This document shows positions 49,782-58,967 of a stretch of DNA of 64,000 nt, one piece after another. Source of the DNA: Veillonellaceae bacterium (lineage in GTDB: Bacteria > Bacillota > Negativicutes > JAAYSF01); the NCBI GenBank assembly GCA_012523975.1, contig JAAYSF010000065.1, positions 1 through 64,000 on the forward strand. Reading direction: 5' to 3'. The notes under the pieces were generated by a model. It had not been told where the DNA came from and searched no databases. It saw only the letters and a program-made list of their open reading frames with translations. The position numbers were made by a program, and so were the translations under genes. Numbering within the stretch: the first letter of the stretch is position 1; each line of letters opens with the position of its first letter.

Positions 49782-50567
49782 ATGACTGATAGAGAAAAAA
49801 TTTTGCGTTTTTATCGCTCTCAAGGTGATGGGGATTTAGCGGCTAGATTGCTTGATCTCGTTGAATATGCTATTAAATATCGCCGTTATAAAGTGACTGA
49901 CTTTTTAGATCCACACGGGTTCAGTATTGTTGATACTATAGGTGCCCACTACAATCAGATATCTATAGTAAGCGATGGAGGATATCAAGGAGCTGAAAGA
50001 GTTAGGGCAGCCTTTGTTGCTGAAGACTATTCCGGAAATGTCAATTTCAACATAGCAGCTATTTTGATCAGCTGGGACTCTCTTCATTACCACATAACGC
50101 ACCGGGATGTTTTAGGTAGCCTTATGGGGTTAGGTTTAAAGCGCGAGGTATTAGGTGATATCGTACTAAGACATGGGGCCTGTCACGTTATTGTCGATGA
50201 CTCGTTGATAGAATACCTCCTCCAAAATCTCGTATCAATTGGCGCAGCTCCAGTAACCGCTACTACAGCGGATCTTAGTGCCATTCCGCCGCGCGAAGAG
50301 AGAGTAAAAGAAATAAGAACTACCGTTCCGTCGCTGCGCCTTGATGTAATAGCAGCAGCGGGGTACGGGGTGTCCCGAACTAGAATGTCTGATGAAATTG
50401 CTGCGGATAAAATAAAGGTAAATTGGCAAAATGCCAAGAATAGTTCCCAATTAATAAAAGCAGGCGATATTATTTCAATGCGCGGCCGCGGACGTGTTGA
50501 AGTGTGCGAAATTATCGGCCAAACTAAAAAAGGCAGAATAAGCATTTTGCTTAAACGCTTTATATAA
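49782..50567 (+). CDS. ylmH: S4-domain RNA-binding protein YlmH
   Basis: This is a 261-residue protein of the YlmH family, linked to ribosome quality control and division-site clusters. The first two-thirds are the YlmH-specific part ([25 protein letters not shown]). The S4 RNA-binding domain lies at about 180-245 ([37 protein letters not shown]). ATG 49782 is one base after the proC stop. RqcH, a functional partner in B. subtilis, is encoded later in this window. Confidence 0.92.
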   Translation: MTDREKILRFYRSQGDGDLAARLLDLVEYAIKYRRYKVTDFLDPHGFSIVDTIGAHYNQISIVSDGGYQGAERVRAAFVAEDYSGNVNFNIAAILISWDSLHYHITHRDVLGSLMGLGLKREVLGDIVLRHGACHVIVDDSLIEYLLQNLVSIGAAPVTATTADLSAIPPREERVKEIRTTVPSLRLDVIAAAGYGVSRTRMSDEIAADKIKVNWQNAKNSSQLIKAGDIISMRGRGRVEVCEIIGQTKKGRISILLKRFI

Positions 50568-50583
50568 TACAGGAGGCGAGTAT

Positions 50584-51027
50584 ATGCTGACACCACTCGA
50601 CATCCATAATAAAGAGTTTAAAAAATCCTTTAGGGGTTATAGCGAAGAAGAAGTCGATGAATTCCTTGATCGCGTAATCAAGGATTATGAACAGCTATAT
50701 CGTGAGAATGTCGACTTAAAGGAAACTATTGACCGCATGAACAGCAAGCTTGAACATTATCAACATATGGAAAACACCCTGCATAACACGCTGGTAATTG
50801 CACAAGAAACCGCTGAAGAAGTCAAACTAAACGCAAAAAAACAAACGGATCTCTTGCTAAAAGAAGCTGAAATCAAATCACAGCAGCTTATCGATGAGGC
50901 AATGACTAAAGTTCGCAGAATGACTGGAGAGTATGAAGAGTTAAAGAAACAGATTCAGGTTTATCGTACAAGAATGAGGACGCTCGTCCAAGCTCAGCTT
51001 GAAATTCTTGAAGCAGAAGAAGATTAG
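50584..51027 (+). CDS. divIVA: DivIVA-domain cell division protein
   Basis: DivIVA is a coiled-coil scaffold that senses curved membrane at poles and septa. The 147-residue product has the N-terminal lipid-binding domain ([19 protein letters not shown], then [11 protein letters not shown]) followed by a long coiled coil to residue about 140. GGAGGCG precedes ATG 50584. It ends the division cluster; the ileS promoter and T-box follow. Confidence 0.94.
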   Translation: MLTPLDIHNKEFKKSFRGYSEEEVDEFLDRVIKDYEQLYRENVDLKETIDRMNSKLEHYQHMENTLHNTLVIAQETAEEVKLNAKKQTDLLLKEAEIKSQQLIDEAMTKVRRMTGEYEELKKQIQVYRTRMRTLVQAQLEILEAEED

Positions 51028-51057
51028 TTAACTTCGTGCAATTTGCAATTGAAATAT

Positions 51058-51086
51058 TTGACTAAATTAATCTCTTTTTGTATAAT
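51058..51086 (+). promoter_or_regulatory. Promoter of ileS
   Basis: TTGACT (51058-51063) and TATAAT (51081-51086) are separated by 17 bases, a near-consensus sigma-A promoter. Transcription would begin near 51093, at the start of the T-box leader. Confidence 0.85.
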
Positions 51087-51092
51087 ACACTT

Positions 51093-51350
51093 ATCAACTT
51101 TACATTCTCGATTGTGATGATGGAGACATAATCAGGAAATGTGGTTTGTCAGCGAGTCAGGATATGGTGTGAGCCTGACCAAATCAATCTTGTTTTATAT
51201 CACTCCTGAACTGCGAACCGAACTTAGGGTAGAGGATTCGCCGTGTGACGAACGTTACATCGTTCTAAGTGGCTCAATGAGTCATTAGGGTGGTACCACG
51301 GGAATATCAAGCCTCTCGTCCCTTTGGGATTGGGAGGCTTTAATTTTTTT
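51093..51350 (+). promoter_or_regulatory. T-box leader of ileS (probable AUC specifier)
   Basis: This is a tRNA-sensing transcription attenuator. Stem I carries GCGAGTCAGG and GGTGTGAGCCTGAC elements. The likely specifier codon is ATC at 51199-51201, in the context ATC-ACTCCTGA, matching isoleucine. The T-box AGGGTGGTACCACG is at 51287-51300. The terminator hairpin (AAGCCTC 51309-51315 with GAGGCTT 51334-51340, then a T run) ends the leader 15 bases before the ileS start. Uncharged tRNA-Ile would stabilise the antiterminator. Confidence 0.95.
51309..51350 (+). terminator. T-box terminator hairpin
   Basis: AAGCCTC/GAGGCTT plus an inner TCCC/GGGA segment form the hairpin, followed by TAATTTTTTT. 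This is the conditional terminator of the ileS leader. Confidence 0.88.
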
Positions 51351-51364
51351 GGAGGTGTAGTTTT

Positions 51365-54160
51365 TTGGACTATAGTAAAACACTTAATCTACCGCAGACA
51401 GATTTCCCTATGCGCGGCAACCTGCCTGAACGGGAACCGCAAATGCTTGAATACTGGGAGAAAAATCAAACTTATCAAAAACGGGTAGCTCATTCTAAAG
51501 GAAAACCTAAATTCGTTTGGCATGACGGCCCTCCCTACGCAAACGGTAATATTCACATAGGCACGGCATTAAACAAGATCATTAAAGATATAATTGTTAA
51601 ATACAAATCACATCGTGGCTATGATGCGCCTTTCGTACCAGGCTGGGATACCCATGGTATGCCAATCGAACATGCAGCTATCAAGATATTAGGTCTTAAC
51701 AGGCATGAACTTGACCCGCTTGATTTAAGACGCGAGTGCAGAAATTATGCTCTCAAATGTCTTGATATGCAGCGTGAAGATTTTAAACGTTTAGGGGTAA
51801 GCGGTGATTGGGATAATCCTTACATAACCCTTAACCCCGAATACGAGGCCGAACAAATTGGAGTTTTCGGCGAAATGGCTAAAAAGGGCTATATTTATAA
51901 GGGACTTAAAAGCGTTTATTGGTGTACAACATGTGAGACCGCTTTGGCCGAGGCTGAGATTGAGTATGCTGAAAAGAAGTCACATGCAATATTCGTTAAA
52001 TTTCAACTAGTTGATGATAAAGGTACCCTTCCTGTAGGTGTAGATTTCCAAAATGTCTATGCAGTAATTTGGACAACAACACCTTGGACAATTCCTGCAA
52101 ACGTCGCTATTGCCGCTCATCCCGAGTTTGAATATGCATGGGTAGAGGCTAAAGGCGAAATCTATTTAATGGCCGTTGAGCTTATTCCGACAGTAGCAAA
52201 AGAAAACGATTTAGGCGATTATACCATCCTTGCCAAATGCAAAGGTGCTGACCTTGAAGGAGCAGTTTTCGCCCACCCGCTGATTGACCGTGACTCCACG
52301 ATTGTTCTAGCGGATTACGTTACACTGGAACAAGGTACAGGCTGCGTCCACACCGCTCCCGGTCATGGCCAGGAGGACTTTGAAACAGGGATGAAATACA
52401 ACTTGCCGGTTATCAATCCTGTCGACCAAGCTGGTCGTTTTACAGCCGAAGCCGGACAATTCGAAGGCTTATTGGTGCATGATGCTAACGTTCCTATTAT
52501 AAAAGCTCTTGCGGGCGCTAATGCTCTGCTTGGCAAAAGTTCAATCCGCCATCAATACGCACACTGCTGGCGCTGCAAAAGCCCAATAATTTATCGTGCA
52601 ACGGAACAGTGGTTCGCCTCAGTTGACGGGTTCCGTGAACAAGCTCTTAAAGCAATCGAGGATGTAAGATGGATACCGGCATGGGGCGAAAGCCGCATCC
52701 ACAATATGGTTGCAGACCGACATGACTGGTGTATTTCCCGTCAACGTACTTGGGGTGTTCCAATACCAATCTTCTACTGCAAAAAATGTAACGAGCATAT
52801 CATCACTGATGAAACAATAAATACCGTTAAGGAATTATTCCGTAAAGAAGGTTCTGATTCATGGTGGGCAAAATCAGCCGCTGAAATTTTACCGGCAGGG
52901 TTTAAATGCCCACATTGCAACCATGAAGAATTCCGTAAAGAAACTGATATCATGGACGTTTGGTTTGACAGCGGCTCCAGTCATGCAGCCGTACTCAGAC
53001 AACGTGAAGAATTAAAATGGCCTGCTGATCTATACTTAGAAGGGAGCGATCAGCATCGCGGCTGGTTCCAGTCATCGCTTCTGACCTCAGTAGCTACAAC
53101 GGGCCGTGCTCCTTATGATGCTGTCCTCACCCATGGGTTCGTCGTTGACGGCGAAGGACGCAAAATGTCTAAATCGATTGGCAACGTAATATACCCGCAA
53201 GAGGTTATTAAGAAATATGGTGCCGATATATTGCGGTTGTGGGTTGCATCTGCTGATTATCAAGCTGATATTCGAATATCCAACGATATTTTAAAACAGA
53301 TGTCTGAAGTTTACCGAAAAATTCGCAATACCTTCCGTTATATACTCGGTAATATCAACGACTTCAACCCCGAAACTGACCAAGTATGCTATGATAAATT
53401 GCTTGAGATCGATAAATGGGCCTTGCTCCGCCTAGAACAAGTACGGGAAAAAGCAACTACTGCATATGAAAACTATGAGTTCCACTCGCTATACCATACA
53501 ATTCATAACTTCTGTGCCGTAGATCTTAGCTCGATTTATCTGGATATTCTTAAAGACAGAATCTATACGGCAACACCTGATTCGCTCGAGCGGCGTGCCG
53601 CTCAAACTACTATGTATCAAATTTTAAATACTCTAGTAGTATTACTTGCGCCTGTACTAACCTTCACAGCAGAAGAGGTTTGGCAGTACATGCCTAAGAC
53701 GACAAATATGCCTGAAAGCGTACAATTAGCTGAATGGCCTGCCTCTAATAAAGAAGCCCTTAATGTACAGCTAGAAGAAAAGTGGAACCGCATTTTATCA
53801 ATCCGCGGCGAAATTACTAAGGTGCTGGAAAATTCACGCCGTAACAAAGTAATTGGCCACTCACTCGACGCATCAGTAACGATATTTGCCGAAGGGGATG
53901 AATATCGGGATCTTAAGGCCGTTGAGGCTGATTTACCTAATATCCTTATAGTTTCATCCGCAATACTAATTGAAGGACTAGCTAAAGCCCCAACTGATAC
54001 TTATTGTTCCGAAGATGTGAAGATCGCTGTAACAGTAACACCTGCACAAGGCCAAAAATGCGAACGGTGCTGGATTTACAGTGATACTGTCGGCCACGAT
54101 ACTGAACACCAAGCTTTGTGTAAACGTTGTGCAGATGTCGTTAAAAGTTTAAACAGCTAA
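51365..54160 (+). CDS. ileS: Isoleucyl-tRNA synthetase
   Basis: IleS charges tRNA-Ile. The 931-residue class I synthetase starts MDYSKTLNLPQTDFPMRGNL. It shows the HIGH-type motif GNIHIGTALNK near residues 60-70, a CP1 editing domain with TTPWTIPANVAI, the KMSKS motif GRKMSKSIGN around 600, and a C-terminal zinc site (CERCWIY with CKRC). TTG 51365 follows GGAGGTG. A strong promoter and T-box leader control it. Confidence 0.97.
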   Translation: MDYSKTLNLPQTDFPMRGNLPEREPQMLEYWEKNQTYQKRVAHSKGKPKFVWHDGPPYANGNIHIGTALNKIIKDIIVKYKSHRGYDAPFVPGWDTHGMPIEHAAIKILGLNRHELDPLDLRRECRNYALKCLDMQREDFKRLGVSGDWDNPYITLNPEYEAEQIGVFGEMAKKGYIYKGLKSVYWCTTCETALAEAEIEYAEKKSHAIFVKFQLVDDKGTLPVGVDFQNVYAVIWTTTPWTIPANVAIAAHPEFEYAWVEAKGEIYLMAVELIPTVAKENDLGDYTILAKCKGADLEGAVFAHPLIDRDSTIVLADYVTLEQGTGCVHTAPGHGQEDFETGMKYNLPVINPVDQAGRFTAEAGQFEGLLVHDANVPIIKALAGANALLGKSSIRHQYAHCWRCKSPIIYRATEQWFASVDGFREQALKAIEDVRWIPAWGESRIHNMVADRHDWCISRQRTWGVPIPIFYCKKCNEHIITDETINTVKELFRKEGSDSWWAKSAAEILPAGFKCPHCNHEEFRKETDIMDVWFDSGSSHAAVLRQREELKWPADLYLEGSDQHRGWFQSSLLTSVATTGRAPYDAVLTHGFVVDGEGRKMSKSIGNVIYPQEVIKKYGADILRLWVASADYQADIRISNDILKQMSEVYRKIRNTFRYILGNINDFNPETDQVCYDKLLEIDKWALLRLEQVREKATTAYENYEFHSLYHTIHNFCAVDLSSIYLDILKDRIYTATPDSLERRAAQTTMYQILNTLVVLLAPVLTFTAEEVWQYMPKTTNMPESVQLAEWPASNKEALNVQLEEKWNRILSIRGEITKVLENSRRNKVIGHSLDASVTIFAEGDEYRDLKAVEADLPNILIVSSAILIEGLAKAPTDTYCSEDVKIAVTVTPAQGQKCERCWIYSDTVGHDTEHQALCKRCADVVKSLNS

Positions 54161-54169
54161 TTTTATTCT

Positions 54170-54195
54170 AAACCGGGTTAATCCCGGTTTTTTTT
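54170..54195 (+). terminator. Terminator after ileS
   Basis: AAACCGGG/CCCGGTTT, an 8-bp stem with loop TTAAT, is followed by a run of eight T counting from the end of the stem. It lies 9 bases past the ileS stop. Confidence 0.92.
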
Positions 54196-54232
54196 CTTTT
54201 AACCGGAGATACTATTTTATGGAGGAATGCTA

Positions 54233-54529
54233 ATGAATAAAGAGCCAAAACCTGACTTCGTGGCCGCACAACTTCAAAAGTTAGTTCATCATTTAGAGGC
54301 TCTTAAAATAGCGGAGTATGTTGAATTATTTCAGCGGCCCTACAAGTTAATATTATTGAATTTTGTTGCAGGTTTAGCTCGTGGTCTAGGAATAGCAATT
54401 GGTGCAACATTAATTTTTGCCATTATGCTGGAGTTTCTGCGAAGATTAATTATGCTCAATATTCCAGGAATAGGAAGCTTCATAGCTGAAATAATCCGCA
54501 TTGTTGAAATGAAACATACCCAATTTTGA
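54233..54529 (+). CDS. DUF5665-type small membrane protein
   Basis: This is a 98-residue protein with a charged helical N-terminus (QLQKLVHHLEALKIAEYVELFQ), a LILLNFVAGLARGLGIAIG motif typical of the DUF5665 family, and a hydrophobic stretch of about 30 residues (51-75). Function is unknown. ATG 54233 is seven bases after GGAGG; the ATG at 54227 is too close to it. The nitroreductase gene follows after 15 bases. Confidence 0.75.
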   Translation: MNKEPKPDFVAAQLQKLVHHLEALKIAEYVELFQRPYKLILLNFVAGLARGLGIAIGATLIFAIMLEFLRRLIMLNIPGIGSFIAEIIRIVEMKHTQF

Positions 54530-54544
54530 AAAGGAGTGTTCGAC

Positions 54545-55072
54545 TTGACTAAGGACGTTTTTGATTGTATGCGAGAGACACAAAGCGTTCGTTTGTTTCA
54601 AACTAATGAAATACCTGAGCCTACTCTGACACGGATTCTTGAAGCCGGATGCTGGGCACCGAGCGCTGGAAATTTGCAGCCATGGTATTTTTATGTCGTT
54701 AAAAATGCTGATGTTAAGCAAAAAATAGCAGATGCTTGTTACGAGCAAAACCAAGTTCTTGAAGCTCCTGTTAGTATTGTGATTATGGCAGACCCGGCTC
54801 GTTCGAATGAATTATACGGTGAGCGCGGAGCCCAGTTATACTGTATTCAGGATACTGCGGCAGCAACTGAAAATATGATTTTGGCAGCAAATGGGCTAGG
54901 GATTGCCTCTTGCTGGGTGGGTGCATTTGACGAGCGCAAAGTTCAGGAAGCAGTAGAGGCGCCGCCTAGGCTGCGGGCTGTCGCCATTCTATGTCTTGGT
55001 TATAGTAACGAACTATCACCAAGGCCAAAAGAAAGATTGCGAGTAGCTGAAGTAGCCAAGTTTATTAATTAG
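54545..55072 (+). CDS. Nitroreductase-family protein
   Basis: This is a 175-residue FMN-dependent oxidoreductase of the nitroreductase fold. Visible motifs are ETQSVRLFQ (FMN phosphate arginine) at about 10-18, APSAGNLQPWYFYVV (35-49) and the later NGLGIASCWVGAFDE. The length is that of a minimal family member. The physiological substrate is unknown. TTG 54545 follows AAAGGAG; an in-frame GTG at 54536 overlaps that site. The next gene starts 12 bases later, and the two probably form a short operon with the DUF5665 gene. Confidence 0.87.
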   Translation: MTKDVFDCMRETQSVRLFQTNEIPEPTLTRILEAGCWAPSAGNLQPWYFYVVKNADVKQKIADACYEQNQVLEAPVSIVIMADPARSNELYGERGAQLYCIQDTAAATENMILAANGLGIASCWVGAFDERKVQEAVEAPPRLRAVAILCLGYSNELSPRPKERLRVAEVAKFIN

Positions 55073-55084
55073 GGAGTGTTCTAC

Positions 55085-55750
55085 TTGAATCCTGAAACTC
55101 TCAAAAAACTTGAACAAAAGTTAATTAGTGAGAAAAAACTTATCCTTGAGCAAATTTCCCGGCTAGAAGAAACAGGAATTGGCAATATCATGTCTGATTC
55201 TGTAGGTGAGTTGTCGGCTTATGACAATCATCCTGCCGACCTAGGCGATGAGCTATTTGAACGGAGTAAGGATACTGCATTGCGTGATAATGCCCATTTG
55301 ATATTAGAGAATATTGAAAAAGCCTTGCAAAGAATTAGCGAAGGCGTCTATGGGATATGCGAAAAGTGCGGAAAACCTATTGCTATAGAGCGGCTTGATA
55401 CCATTCCGTGGGTCAGCAATTGCATAGAATGCCAAAAAGGAACGGAAGTTGTAGACCCTACGCCTCGGCCGGTAGAAGAAGAAATTCTGGAACCACCATT
55501 TCATCGTACTTTCTTAGATTCAGCGGCATTTGATTTTGTCGGATTTGACGGTGAAGATGCCTTGCAGAGTGTCTTACGGTATGGGAGTTCCGATACTCCT
55601 CAAGACATCCCAGGATCATACGATTACAAAGCATTATTCCCTAATAGTAATGAGCATAGCGGCATAGTAGATCATTCAGATGCTATTCCCAGCCAACTAA
55701 CCACCAACACTTCAAAAAGAAATAAAGCTGATAAAACCGAGCGTCAATAG
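55085..55750 (+). CDS. DksA/TraR-type zinc-finger protein (YteA-like)
   Basis: This is a 221-residue protein with an N-terminal coiled coil and a C4 zinc finger of the DksA/TraR type. The finger reads CEKCGKP near residues 91-97, then CIEC about 18 residues on. The NHPADLGDELFERSKD motif precedes it, and a C-terminal extension resembles the YteA group found in spore-formers. A role in regulating RNA polymerase or in stress or sporulation is possible but unproven. TTG 55085 is preferred over GTG 55076. The 3' end lies inside its own terminator hairpin. Confidence 0.85.
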   Translation: MNPETLKKLEQKLISEKKLILEQISRLEETGIGNIMSDSVGELSAYDNHPADLGDELFERSKDTALRDNAHLILENIEKALQRISEGVYGICEKCGKPIAIERLDTIPWVSNCIECQKGTEVVDPTPRPVEEEILEPPFHRTFLDSAAFDFVGFDGEDALQSVLRYGSSDTPQDIPGSYDYKALFPNSNEHSGIVDHSDAIPSQLTTNTSKRNKADKTERQ

Positions 55751-55766
55751 GGGCTCGGTTTTACAC
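55733..55766 (+). terminator. Terminator overlapping the end of the zinc-finger gene
   Basis: AAAACCGAGC (55733-55742) pairs perfectly with GCTCGGTTTT (55753-55762) over a 10-base loop that includes the TAG stop. Confidence 0.8.
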
Positions 55767-55840
55767 TTCTACTGCGATCCTAATCAGTAAAATCTCTTCC
55801 TGAAAGCGCAACTAAATAATGTAATTAAGGGGGTTAATCA

Positions 55841-56542
55841 TTGCCCGAACCTGCGAATAAAAGAATATGTATTTTAAAAGTATCGATCTTGTTTATAGCT
55901 TTTTTAGCATATTTTTCTTGCCCAGGTCTTCAAGAATTTATCAAAATTTCAGCAGATCATCTGCAAAGCGGCGACTTCGATAATTTACGTCAGTTCATTT
56001 TATCATATGGGATATGGGCGCCGTTAACCAGTGTTGCAGTAATGTCTTTGCAGTCACTTATTCCTTTTGTCCCAGGATTGATAATAACAATCGCCAACGC
56101 GTGGATCTTTGGGTGGATATATGGAGCACTTTACTCTTGGCTTGGCTCGCTCGCCGGCGCAATGATTGATTTCAGCATTGCCCGGTGGTATGGCAGACCA
56201 TTTGCCGAACGCATAGTTAAGCCAAAATACCTTAATTACACCGATTCTTTTTTTACAAAGCATGGTATGATGGCTGTCTTTATCACCAGATTAACACCGT
56301 TAGTACCGTTTAAGGTAATTAGCTATGGGGCCGGATTAACTGCTATATCAGCATCTAAATTTGCGTCGGCGACCGGGATTGGCCAAATACCGGCAATTAT
56401 TTTATACTCAATTTTAGGGCAGAATATGACTAACAGTATACATGCCATAGTAGCGGTTACAACTGCATTATTAGGGCTCAGTATACTTGCCTTCTATTGT
56501 CGCGAGATAATTGAACGCCGCTTTTTCCCCGGGAAAGATTGA
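55841..56542 (+). CDS. TVP38/TMEM64-family (DedA-like) membrane protein
   Basis: This is a 233-residue polytopic membrane protein of the TVP38/TMEM64 (SNARE-associated/DedA superfamily), members of which are implicated in lipid scrambling. Hallmarks are FVPGLIITIANAWIFGWIYGALYSW (a re-entrant region, residues about 72-96), the GAMIDFSIARWYGRPFAER segment and RLTPLVPFKVISYGAGLT. TTG 55841 follows GGGGG by a normal spacing. It appears monocistronic. Confidence 0.85.
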   Translation: MPEPANKRICILKVSILFIAFLAYFSCPGLQEFIKISADHLQSGDFDNLRQFILSYGIWAPLTSVAVMSLQSLIPFVPGLIITIANAWIFGWIYGALYSWLGSLAGAMIDFSIARWYGRPFAERIVKPKYLNYTDSFFTKHGMMAVFITRLTPLVPFKVISYGAGLTAISASKFASATGIGQIPAIILYSILGQNMTNSIHAIVAVTTALLGLSILAFYCREIIERRFFPGKD

Positions 56543-56612
56543 TTGTATTTAAGTCTTGTATAAGTTAAAGATAATATAGTAATGCTAAATATATGCTTGT
56601 TTAATTTTTTAC

Positions 56613-56643
56613 TTATACAACTCCATAGGCATTGTAGTATAAT
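56613..56643 (+). promoter_or_regulatory. Possible promoter of the small ferredoxin gene
   Basis: A perfect TATAAT (56638-56643) lies 27 bases before the start codon. The best -35 candidate TTATAC (56613-56618) is 19 bases upstream, so the pair is suboptimal. Confidence 0.4.
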
Positions 56644-56669
56644 TGGATAGATAGTAGGAGGTGATAGTG

Positions 56670-56837
56670 GTGTATAAAATTAGTAGTGAATGTATTAAAT
56701 GCGGAGCATGCGCCTCAGTTTGTCCGGTTGGTGCAATCTCAGAAGGTGAAGATCAATATAATATTGATGAGCAATGTATTGATTGCGGATCGTGTGCATC
56801 CGTTTGTCCAGTTGGCGCTATAAGTCCTGGCGAATAA
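56670..56837 (+). CDS. 2[4Fe-4S] ferredoxin, 55 residues
   Basis: This is a small clostridial-type ferredoxin carrying two clusters. The cluster motifs are CIKCGACASVCPVGAIS (8-24) and CIDCGSCASVCPVGAIS (36-52). They are near-identical halves separated by a short acidic linker, a clear internal duplication. GTG 56670 gives MYKISSE; AGGAGGTG lies at 56657-56664. GTG 56667 is directly before it and would add one residue. A strong terminator follows, so it is a single-gene transcript. Confidence 0.93.
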   Translation: MYKISSECIKCGACASVCPVGAISEGEDQYNIDEQCIDCGSCASVCPVGAISPGE

Positions 56838-56851
56838 TAGCTTTATCCGTT

Positions 56852-56890
56852 AAAGAAGCGTAACCTAATTGTTACGCTTCTTTACGTTTT
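56852..56890 (+). terminator. Terminator after the ferredoxin gene
   Basis: A perfect 13-bp stem (AAAGAAGCGTAAC/GTTACGCTTCTTT) with a 6-base loop is followed by ACGTTTT. It lies 15 bases after the stop. Confidence 0.88.
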
Positions 56891-56958
56891 AAAAAATTTT
56901 GGTTATTATATAGTAGCGATAGAACTTAATTCGATGCAATGGATAGGGGAGAACTTTA

Positions 56959-57411
56959 GTGCCGATATTATTATTAACACTAACAATTATTATTGTTGAT
57001 CAATGGACTAAGTACTATATTGAGGACACTATGACATTAGGAATGTCGATTCCCATTGTCCCAAATATTTTTCATATAACCTATATTTTAAACCCTGGCG
57101 CAGCTTTTGGTATACTAGAGCATCAAACTGAGCTTTTGATATTTATTGCTTTAATTATGATTGCTGCTTTAATTTACTTCTACAATCGTATTCCCCGCAC
57201 TTTAAAACTCCTGCATTTTGGTCTGGGCCTGCTAGCGGGTGGATCGCTAGGCAATGTTATTGATAGAGTGAGAACCGGCTATGTTGTTGATTTCTTTGAC
57301 TTTAGGATCTGGCCGGTATTTAACATTGCCGATATAGCGATTGTTTGTGGGGTTAGTGCTATTATCTGGACGCTTTTATTCATTGATAAAGAGGTCGACA
57401 AAAATGACTGA
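56959..57411 (+). CDS. lspA: Lipoprotein signal peptidase LspA
   Basis: LspA removes signal peptides from prolipoproteins in the membrane. The 150-residue protein has four hydrophobic helices, the N-terminal VDQWTKYYIE, the NPGAAFGI motif and both catalytic aspartates, in GNVIDRVRTGYVVDFFDF and FNIADIAIV. GTG 56959 follows GGGGAG. It overlaps rluD by 8 bases. Confidence 0.95.
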   Translation: MPILLLTLTIIIVDQWTKYYIEDTMTLGMSIPIVPNIFHITYILNPGAAFGILEHQTELLIFIALIMIAALIYFYNRIPRTLKLLHFGLGLLAGGSLGNVIDRVRTGYVVDFFDFRIWPVFNIADIAIVCGVSAIIWTLLFIDKEVDKND

Positions 57412-58327
57412 AACTATGTACTATCAGACCACTGAAGATGATAAAAATATCCGTCTTGATGTTTATCTTTCAAATCAAATGGAGGGCACATCACGATCTT
57501 TTATCCAAAAGTTAATCGCGTCGTCCCAGATTACAGTCAATGATAAGTCAGTGAAAGCTAATTATAAACTTACACCTAATGATATCATTAAGGTACACGT
57601 GCCACCGCCGCAAATACTAGAGTTAGTTCCAGAAGATATTCCCTTAGACATAATTTATGAGGACCAATATATAATAGTCATTAATAAGCCACGCGGCATG
57701 GTAGTGCATCCGGCGGCCGGCAATTATCATGGCACACTTGTTAATGCTCTTCTCAAACATTGCGGAGATTTATCGGGCATAAACGGTGTGATTAGGCCTG
57801 GTATCGTACATCGCTTAGATAAGGATACTTCAGGTGTTATGGTTGCCGCAAAAAATGATCAGGCTCATGTAAGCTTAGCTCAGCAAATAAAGAACCGTAC
57901 GGCGAGTAGACGCTATATTGCAATCGTTCATGGAAATGTTCAAGCCGATGATGGAGTAATTAATGCTCCGATTGGCCGTCATCCAATTGATCGCAAAAAA
58001 ATGGCAGTAACCTTTAGTAATAGTAAGGACGCCATTACTAAATTTCATGTGCTAAAAAGGTTTGGCGACTATACTTTAATTGAATGTAAGCTTTTAACGG
58101 GAAGAACGCATCAGATTAGAGTACATATGACTCACATTGGCCACCCTCTAGTAGGCGATCCAAAGTACGGGCCTAATCGTTCGCATTTTAATATTAGCGG
58201 CCAAGCGCTGCATTCAGCCGATTTAACCTTAGAGCATCCTGAAACTAGTCAACAAATGACCTTTTCAGCGACTTTACCTAAAGATATGAAGGATATTCTT
58301 AAGGTTTTAAATAATAAATCCAGATAA
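57404..58327 (+). CDS. rluD: Ribosomal large-subunit pseudouridine synthase RluD
   Basis: RluD-type enzymes convert specific 23S rRNA uridines to pseudouridine. The 307-residue protein has an N-terminal S4 domain (RLDVYLSNQMEGTSRSFIQKL, about 18-38). The catalytic motif HRLDKDTSGVMV lies near 137-148, and LTGRTHQIRVHM near 225. ATG 57404 is preferred because AAAGAGGT is at 57389-57396 and the product begins just before the S4 domain. It overlaps the lspA stop. Confidence 0.93.
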   Translation: MTETMYYQTTEDDKNIRLDVYLSNQMEGTSRSFIQKLIASSQITVNDKSVKANYKLTPNDIIKVHVPPPQILELVPEDIPLDIIYEDQYIIVINKPRGMVVHPAAGNYHGTLVNALLKHCGDLSGINGVIRPGIVHRLDKDTSGVMVAAKNDQAHVSLAQQIKNRTASRRYIAIVHGNVQADDGVINAPIGRHPIDRKKMAVTFSNSKDAITKFHVLKRFGDYTLIECKLLTGRTHQIRVHMTHIGHPLVGDPKYGPNRSHFNISGQALHSADLTLEHPETSQQMTFSATLPKDMKDILKVLNNKSR

Positions 58328-58332
58328 TATAA

Positions 58333-58899
<567 letters not shown>

Positions 58900-58902
<3 letters not shown>

Positions 58903-58940
58903 TAAACCGGAGGTTGAGATCAACCTCCGGTTTATTATTA
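58900..58940. terminator. Bidirectional terminator between pyrR and rqcH
   Basis: A perfect 17-bp inverted repeat (58900-58916 with 58921-58937) with loop AGAT has AT-rich ends on both sides. It starts at the pyrR stop codon and lies between convergent genes. Confidence 0.9.
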
Positions 58941-58967
58941 AGGCTAGGGGGATATGCGAACCGACAG

